Below, piece after piece: positions 11,011 to 64,000 of a DNA stretch of 64,000 bases (positions within the stretch are counted from its first letter, which is position 1; each line of letters begins with the position of its first letter). This DNA is from Heterocephalus glaber (Eukaryota; Chordata; Mammalia; Rodentia; Bathyergidae). The stretch lies in contig NW_004624752.1 of assembly GCF_000247695.1 (NCBI RefSeq), positions 568,250 to 632,249 on the forward strand, read 5' to 3'. The notes beneath the pieces are model-generated. The model saw nothing but the letters and a program-made list of their open reading frames with translations, was not told where the DNA came from and made no database searches. Position numbers and translations under genes: made by a program.

Positions 11011-12393
11011 ATGCTGCTCTCACTCTTGCATCTCCTGATGGTGTGGGTCACCCCTGCCTTGCCTCTTTCCCCAGGTCATGGAGTCAGATCAGCTTTGGGA
11101 AAAGTGCTGGGCTATGTCTGGATATTTCTGGGTGCCTTCCCTAGTGGAAGGGGGTGGGTGTGTGAGGCCCATGAGCTCACTTACTGCTGGAAGGACACAG
11201 GCAAGTTCTGTCACCAGCAATGAAGAACCAGGACCCAGCCTTGTATGCCCAGCCACCGGCTCCCTTCCCAGGACCTGCTGCTCACCTGCTTCTGCTCCAC
11301 CTCCTCCTCTCAGTTGCTCACACGGCAGCCAAGGCAGGTGGCAGTTTCATGTTGACGGGGCAGAGGAATAGCAAAGGCTACATGGCGACAGGACAGGTAC
11401 TAGGGTACCGGAGGCCAGGCTGGCATGAGAACTGTGGTTCTTCCTGGAGTGGGAAGAACTAGTGGGGGGCCATGAGTCCTGCCTGTGCCGACGGTACCAC
11501 TGTGGCCCAGTGGATAATGGGGCAGGGGAGGCTTAGCTGCTCTCCATTTGCATGAGGTACTCCTGAAAGGTTCTCTGCTCTCCACCCAGAGAGGGTACCT
11601 TGCCCAGAGGGTCCCAGAGGGTGGAAGACCCCAGCCATTTCCTCTGTGGGGCTTGTCCTAGTCTCCTGGCCCAAGGCTCCACCTGGGCAAGGGCTAGTCC
11701 CTGTGGGAGGACACATGGGAGGGATGTAAGCTTGCAGAACAAGGGTCCTCCCATGGCACTGCACCAGCCCTTGCAGGAACCCACCTGTGCACCTGGGACC
11801 TGGGACCTGGGTGTGGGGCTCCCTCAGCCTTGGGGTGCATGGGTGGGGCACTGTGGGAATGGGTAGGGGTGGGAGGGGGACCCCTATCAGGCAGAGGCTC
11901 CCCATTTGCTCCCACAGGGCGGGGCACCTGGCCCTGGCTCCTTCCTAGATATTGTAAAGGAGCAAGGGCTGCAATTTTAGCCCAACACCCACCAGAGTGA
12001 GGTGGAGGTGACCATGCAGAGCCGGAGGTGCGGGCGGTAACATTTCACTTCTGTACTCTGTGCCTCTGGGCATAGAGCCCAGCATGGTTCCCCCATGAGC
12101 CTAACCAACCTGCGAAGGCCTTAGAAGCTGGTGTCTTTGTGCACAGAGATAGGTCAGCTCTTGGCTAAAGAGGACAGACAGGGACTCCAGCACAGGCCCT
12201 GCCTAGGTGCAGCCTTCCAGAAGCACTGGGGCCAGGGTGGGCCTAGACACTGGGCCCTGGTACAGCCAGCCCTGGCTGTGGCTCTCAGCTAAGTGGAGCT
12301 GAGGCCCTGCCTGCTGCACGTCACAGGTCTGGCTCAGGATGGAGCAGAGGGTGGTGAGCCCAATCTAGACTGCAGACAGAGGCAGCCATACTC

Positions 12394-12411
12394 TCACTGG
12401 ATGGTGGTGTA
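12394..12411 (+). repeat. 18-base duplicate shared with 13682-13699
   Basis: The block 'tcactggatggtggtgta' occurs identically here and at 13682-13699, and similarity continues for about 12 bases. It may be part of an unrecognised old repeat. Confidence 0.5.
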
Positions 12412-12483
12412 AAGGCCACATGCGACTCTGACCACTGACATGGTTGCATTTTTAGATGAAAAGGAAGCTGGGTCACTTGACTG

Positions 12484-12489
12484 TTTATT
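12484..12489 (-). promoter_or_regulatory. MOV10L1: MOV10L1 polyadenylation signal AATAAA
   Basis: Minus-strand AATAAA (plus strand TTTATT) lies about 270 bases downstream of the proposed MOV10L1 stop codon. It is the first canonical signal after the last exon, so cleavage is expected 10-30 bases further left. Assigned by position only. Confidence 0.6.
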
Positions 12490-12754
12490 TTAGGGGTGGG
12501 TAGCAGCAGTAGCTACCCAGTGGCAGGAACAAGCTGGTGTGAACCAAGGTCAGTGGCAGGGGCAGGAATAGCTCAGCTGGCTCAGTGTCCCCGGCCCGCA
12601 CCCATGCTCGTGGCCATGAGACCAAGTGGCGGCAGGAGGCATGGAACAGAAACAGAACACGGCTGGGCCAGCCCCAGGGGTCTCCCCACCCATCAGCCAC
12701 TATGTGTCAAGTGAGCCCAACTCTTTGTCCCTTTAGATCCTGGGGCTACATGGT

Positions 12755-12764
<10 letters not shown>
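12490..12764 (-). CDS. MOV10L1: MOV10L1 last exon: 3 codons, stop, 3' UTR
   Basis: After acceptor ctgcag (minus, 12770-12765) the frame carried from the previous exon reads Asn (split AA|C), Cys, Gly, then TAG at 12757-12755. Human has Asn-Cys-Gly followed by about two dozen further residues. The next bases here still resemble that tail in another frame (a V-A-P-G-S-K-G-like stretch), suggesting a small deletion that brought in the stop. The rest to the AATAAA at 12489 is 3' UTR. The acceptor choice is inferred from phase and homology, with no transcript evidence. Confidence 0.65.
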
Positions 12765-59973
<47,209 letters not shown>

Positions 59974-60963
59974 CTGAAATGGCCAGAAGGAAAACCACAA
60001 GTGACGCTCAAGTGCACAGTTTACTCTGAGGTTGTGATACACTGAATTTATTTCTACATTCAAACATTTTGAAAACATGTTTTACTTCTGTTACAAGCAT
60101 ATTCACTGATCTTAATACCTATTTAGCCAAACTCTGGTTAAATGAAACCAAAAGTGTTCGAGATCAAGCATGCCTGGCCTATGAGGAAAGGGAACAGGGC
60201 CCAGAGACAACTGCAGTCAGGCCTGCCACCTCAAGGCCTCACCTATTCAGAATATAACCCCCAGTTTTCCATTTTTTTAAAGACAAAGAATCAACAACTA
60301 AAATAAAGTAATTTGAATTGGAGTTTCTAGTATACATGACTAGGCTGCAGCAAGAGCAAGCATACCTGAGAGACAAGCAGCAGGTACCTATCCCCTCCCC
60401 AACTCCTTCAGAACAGGTGTTTGTTCCACTTTCCCATAAGGAGGACACTTGAGTGGCTCGGTGACAGAGGAAAATACACTTGGATCTGAGGGAATTCCAG
60501 CTCTGGGGCAGGGGGCACATGCTGCCTGGCAGGCCCTTGGCCTACAAAGACCTGGGAAGTGTCCAGGCCTATCCTAAAGAACACATGGGGCTGCCTGGCC
60601 TTGGGCTGGCAGGGCTGATGGGAACTGGAGCAGGTTCAGTGACACATGTGGCTGAGCCGTCCTGACAGACACAGTGAGTCTACAGAGACTGCCATGAGAA
60701 AACTATAAAAGCTAATGCAAGTTACAACCTTTGCACTGTTTTGGAATCAACACTTTGACTGCATTAAGCTAAAAAAACCAAAGGGTATAACTGAATACTG
60801 AATTTGTTTCTTAGAAAGCTGGTAATAAACACATTAACTGAGACCATGTATCTGTTGACATCGCTCCTCAGCACAGGAACTGCAGTGATAGCACTGACCA
60901 TCTGGAAAGAGGAGACAGACTTGCTGTAGCAACTTCAAGTTCAGTGCCCTAAAACCACAATTC

Positions 60964-61453
60964 AACATATGCAGCTATAGCCCTCTCTGATTCCTCGGCC
61001 GCCATGGCACCCGTGAAAAAGCTTGTGGCAAAGGGGGTCAAAAAAAAGAAGCAGGTCCTGAAGTTCACCCTTGACTTCACACATCCTGTCGCAGATGGAG
61101 TCACGGACGCTGCCAATTTCGAGCAGTTTCTCCAGGAGAGAATCGAGGTGAAGGGCAAAGCCGGGAATCTCAGCGGAGGGGTGGCCACCACTGAAAGGAA
61201 CAAGAGCAAGGTCACCGTGCCTTCTGAGGTGCCTTTTTCCAATAGGTATTTGAAGAAGAAGAATTACGTGACTGGTTGCATGTAGCTGGTAATGGCAAAG
61301 AGAGTTACGAATTACGTTATTTCCAGATTAACCAGGATGAAGAGAAGGAGGAAGATGAGGGTTAAAACTCCTTTGTCTGGAATATTTTTTATGAGTTCTT
61401 GAATAAAACTTGGGAATCAAAAAAAAAAAACCAAAAAACATATGCAGCTACAG
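60964..61453 (+). pseudogene. RPL22P: RPL22 processed pseudogene with flanking duplications
   Basis: Intronless copy of the mRNA for ribosomal protein L22 of the large subunit. The ATG at 61004 opens [20 protein letters not shown] and the frame follows L22 to [13 protein letters not shown]. There a deletion (about eight codons, between two tatttgaa-like repeats in the parent) and a frameshift give an early stop at 61283. The rest of the L22 C-terminus (FQINQDE) is readable in another frame to about 61365. AATAAA at about 61401, A tail, and target duplication 'aacatatgcagcta' at 60964 and 61437, with one difference in the full 17 bases. It is antisense to MOV10L1 in the intron upstream of the exon at 59861. 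Confidence 0.93.
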
Positions 61454-61473
61454 AGATACATCTGTATATTGTT

Positions 61474-61555
61474 TTTTTGGTACCAGGGATTGAACTCAGG
61501 GCCTCACGCTTACGAGGCAGGTGTGGTGCCACTGAGCTAAATAAATCGCCGGCCC
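61474..61555 (-). repeat. ID-like SINE, subtype A
   Basis: Antisense with an aaat insertion in the A box ('gctaaataaatcgccggccc'). Flanks 'tgtatattgttt' and 'tgtatactgttt'. Confidence 0.9.
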
Positions 61556-61698
61556 TGTATACTGTTTCATAAATCATGAATTCTCATCCAATAATTATTT
61601 AACATAACTTTGCTGACTTTTTATGCCAAAATTTCCTAGACACACATGAAAAGTTAAGCAACAGCTGTTAATGTGCTAATTTAAAAAGTTATTTTTAT

Positions 61699-61782
61699 TT
61701 ATTTTTTGGTATCGGGGATCGAACTCAGGACCTTGCGCTTGCAAGGCAAGCGCCGGAACCACTGAGCTAAATCCCCGGCCCT
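61699..61782 (-). repeat. ID-like SINE, subtype A
   Basis: Antisense, close to consensus ('gcgcttgcaaggcaagcgcc'). Flanked by 'aaaaagttattttt' on both sides. Confidence 0.93.
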
Positions 61783-62099
61783 GAAAAAGTTATTTTTTAA
61801 AGAAAGCAACAGTTAAGCAAATTTAAGTAGTGTTTTTCCTCCTCACAATTGTAGAATCAAAGTAAAAATTTTGGAAGAGCATTCCATTGAAGGAGAAATA
61901 TCTGATGATATTGTGAGTGTTATGGTACAGCTACTTTAAAAATCCAACAACAGGAAAAAAAAGAAAAAAAATCCAACAATGGAGATAAAAGTATTTGTGT
62001 TCACAGTGATAACATGGTAGATCCTGATTTAACAAGACACTATAACAGAAATAAGATCACTGTTAGGAAACTTATGAGCAGAAAGGTACTTGGAATGGC

Positions 62100-62215
62100 C
62101 TGCAGCAGAGACGTAGTCCTCACCTCCCAACATGCCGTCAACCCGCGGAAACAAGCGCAGCAGCTGAGGTGCACAGAGTACGCCGGTAACCACCACAGAA
62201 CGCCACGGAGAAGCT
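62100..62215. other. Small CpG cluster, unexplained
   Basis: About ten CpG in 115 bases ('catgccgtcaacccgcggaa', 'gtacgccggtaaccaccaca') in an otherwise CpG-poor intron. On the minus strand a good donor-like GAG|GTGAGG occurs at about 62126. I could not match either strand to MOV10L1 or to a repeat. It could be an alternative first exon/promoter or a young mobile-element fragment. Confidence 0.35.
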
Positions 62216-62609
62216 AACACCACACCCTGGCTCTGGCCACCCTGGCTTTCTCTTTGCTGCATTCGCCAGCTGGGTTTGACAAATGCTCTGCTGTGTAGGA
62301 AACACTGGTAAATAACCCCAGGGTCCCACTTCGTGCTCCTCTTATTAAAAAAAAAAAAAATGAAACCTTTATCATCTGGTTACACTTTGTTCAACATCAG
62401 CTGGAAATCTTTTATCAAAGTATTTCATAATTGTGGAACCAAGAATCTTTCACTTTTGACATCTTTTGCAAATTACAGCTTTTGAGAATAAAACTTGTAA
62501 AAAGAAAGACACAAAAGCAATGGAGGAAATGAACAAATCAGACCCAGAAGGTAGCATGGTATGGAAAACGAATGCCGTGTGTATGTGTCGTGTTGTGTGT
62601 GTGCGCGTG

Positions 62610-62790
62610 TGTCCCGGCACTGAGGATGAACCCAGGACTTCACAGAGCTACTTCCCCATCTCTTTCTATTCTGATAGGGTCTTGCTAAATTGCTAAATTC
62701 CCCAGGCTGGGGCTGAACTTGCAATCTCCCTGCCTCAGCCCCCTAGAGTACCGGGATTACAAGCACATACCACCATGCCCAGCTAATGCT
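62610..62790 (-). repeat. B1/ID dimer SINE
   Basis: Antisense, 'gcactgaggatgaacccagg' (ID half) and 'ctgcctcagccccctagagt' (B1 half). The ID tail side has a TG-rich tract at 62575-62610. Confidence 0.8.
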
Positions 62791-62907
62791 GAATTCTACG
62801 ACAGGACTTCCAAAACTGTATGAAGAGTTTAAGAAAGCCATTACTCTTAATTGGAAAAGCTGATGTTCTGTAATGAGATGAATGAGACATGTTCAAAAGA
62901 ATCACAG

Positions 62908-62989
62908 AGCCGGGGGTTTAGCTCAGTGGCAAAAGGTCCTGCCTCACAAGCAAAAGGTCCTGAGTTCAATTCTCAGTACCACACAAAAA
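62908..62989 (+). repeat. ID-like SINE, subtype A
   Basis: Carries a small duplication of 'aaaggtcctg'. Flanks 'aagaatcacaga' and 'aaaaatcacaga'. Confidence 0.88.
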
Positions 62990-63196
62990 AAAATCACAGA
63001 TAGAGTTTATTTGCCAAGTTTTAGTTTGTAAAACCAAATACCTATTTATGCTGAATAGAGGCAAAAAGACAGTACCTGTGAAATAGTTAATATTTGAACA
63101 GGAAAAAAACCCCTCCAAAACCCAAAACTCTATAAACATCTCATATTTAGCAGAATTTTCTCTGAACTATTTCCTCAATTGAAAATATTACAGCCT

Positions 63197-63298
63197 TGGG
63201 CTGGGGATTTAGCTCAGTGGTTCCAGTGCCTGCCTTGCAACCACAAGGTCCCAAGTTCGATCCCTGGTACCAAAAAAAAAAAAAGAAAGAAAGAAAAA
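63197..63298 (+). repeat. ID-like SINE, subtype A
   Basis: Full copy with A/GAAA tail. Flanks 'gaaaatattacagcct' and 'gaaaatatgacagcct' differ at one base. Confidence 0.93.
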
Positions 63299-63313
63299 GA
63301 AAATATGACAGCC

Positions 63314-63401
63314 TTTATAAAATGGAGTACTACTCAGCCATAAAAAATGAGAAATTAGAAACATTTATAGCTAAATGGATGCACATTGAGGCCATACTCT
63401 T
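63314..63401 (+). repeat. L1 3'-region fragment, left arm of an inverted repeat
   Basis: 'aatggagtactactcagcca' is a hallmark of the L1 3' region. The 88 bases pair with the reverse complement of 63777-63864 with few mismatches. Confidence 0.85.
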
Positions 63402-64000
63402 TTTTTTCCCTTAAATTCTTTCATAGGTACATTTTAGGTATACAATATGTTTACATTTATCATTGGGTGCTTGTACCTGTACATGACGCATCTTGGTTCT
63501 TATTTTTATCCCCATTACCTGTGCACCCTTCACTCCTCCACCCTCCCCTATTTACACAGACTTCATTTCCATTTTCTTTCTTTTCTCATAATTTTTCCTT
63601 TCCCTTCTTTCCTTTCCCCTTCCTCTCCCACCACCCCTATCCCTTTGGACCTTTTCTTCCTATTTCAAATTATCAGTTATTTGTTTTAATCATTTTAATC
63701 CTTATTTAGAGTTTCAGTTTCTCACACTAGAGAAATTATTCGGTATTTACACATGTGTGTTCTATTTATTTCACTTAAGAGTATGGCCTCAATATGCATC
63801 CATTTACCTATAAATGTCTCTCGTTTCTCATTCTTTATGGCTGAGTAGTACTCCATTTTATAAAAAACCCCACAACTTCTTTATCCAGTTTCTAGTTGAT
63901 GGGCAGGCACTTGGGCTGTTTCCAAGCTTTAGCTATTACAAACTGTGCCGCTATAAACACGGGTGCACATATATCACTGTGGTATGATTCTTTTAATTCT
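63402..64000 (-). repeat. L1 3' end, antisense, running off the window
   Basis: T run at 63400-63408 (poly-A tail complement), then a pyrimidine-rich 3' UTR tract (63530-63660), then 'ggctgagtagtactccattt' and 'ttgatgggcaggcacttggg', the antisense order of an L1 3' end. It continues past 64000. The right arm of the inverted repeat is 63777-63864. Confidence 0.78.

Larger units (their letters stand above)
7621..12480. other. Intergenic spacer between PANX2 promoter and MOV10L1 3' end
   Basis: About 4.9 kb between the 3' end of MOV10L1 and the upstream edge of the PANX2 CpG island. It contains four ID-like SINEs, one B1/ID dimer and an antisense L1 fragment, listed separately. I see no exon or RNA gene in 7620-8430, 8600-9240, 10200-10910 or 11015-12480. 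Confidence 0.7.

Noticed and set aside
62029..62262. Minus-strand frame over the CpG cluster as the missing upstream MOV10L1 exon
   Set aside because: The phase at the donor would fit, but the residues do not match the conserved sequence expected ahead of the exon at 59973.

Overview
This window is nuclear DNA from a placental mammal, almost certainly a rodent outside the mouse/rat group. Two things show this. First, two neighbouring genes are present as exons with consensus splice sites, PANX2 and MOV10L1, in the order and common orientation they have on human 22q13.33. Second, the introns are packed with tRNA-derived ID-like SINEs and B1/ID dimers of the type found in squirrel-related and beaver/gopher-related rodents. 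I cannot name the species; a beaver- or squirrel-like rodent is my inference from the SINEs only.

Layout, with both genes on the minus strand and therefore read right to left. The far left (1-107) is the first piece of PANX2 exon 2. Positions 108-6597 are PANX2 intron 1, with old repeats and a minisatellite. Positions 6598-6823 are PANX2 coding exon 1 inside a CpG island (about 6440-7620), where a 153-base run of N hides the first two bases of the start codon and the 5' UTR. Positions 7620-12480 are the intergenic spacer. Positions 12484-59973 hold 24 exons of MOV10L1, the germline RNA helicase that loads piRNA precursors and silences retrotransposons. Every intron phase is compatible from exon to exon and there is no internal stop, so the gene looks functional. 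The 5'-most coding exons (roughly the first 150 residues) lie beyond position 64000. The last exon stops after only three codons, so the poorly conserved C-terminal tail is shorter than in human.

The MOV10L1 introns hold the interspersed repeats: 36 ID-like SINEs in the window in two sequence subtypes, more than 20 B1-type or B1/ID dimer elements, several decayed L1 fragments, four MaLR-like solo LTRs (all on the plus strand, antisense to the genes), older DNA transposons and MIR, and two processed pseudogenes on the plus strand (COX20 and RPL22). Several insertions preserve readable histories: two SINEs inserted one after the other in the same target, a SINE-spacer-SINE unit with one shared target duplication, an LTR that split a SINE, and a COX20 retrocopy placed at the edge of an earlier SINE insertion.

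I see no bacterial, phage, CRISPR or other unusual gene system. The points of interest are the MOV10L1 tail, the assembly gap over the PANX2 start, and the retrotransposition structures.
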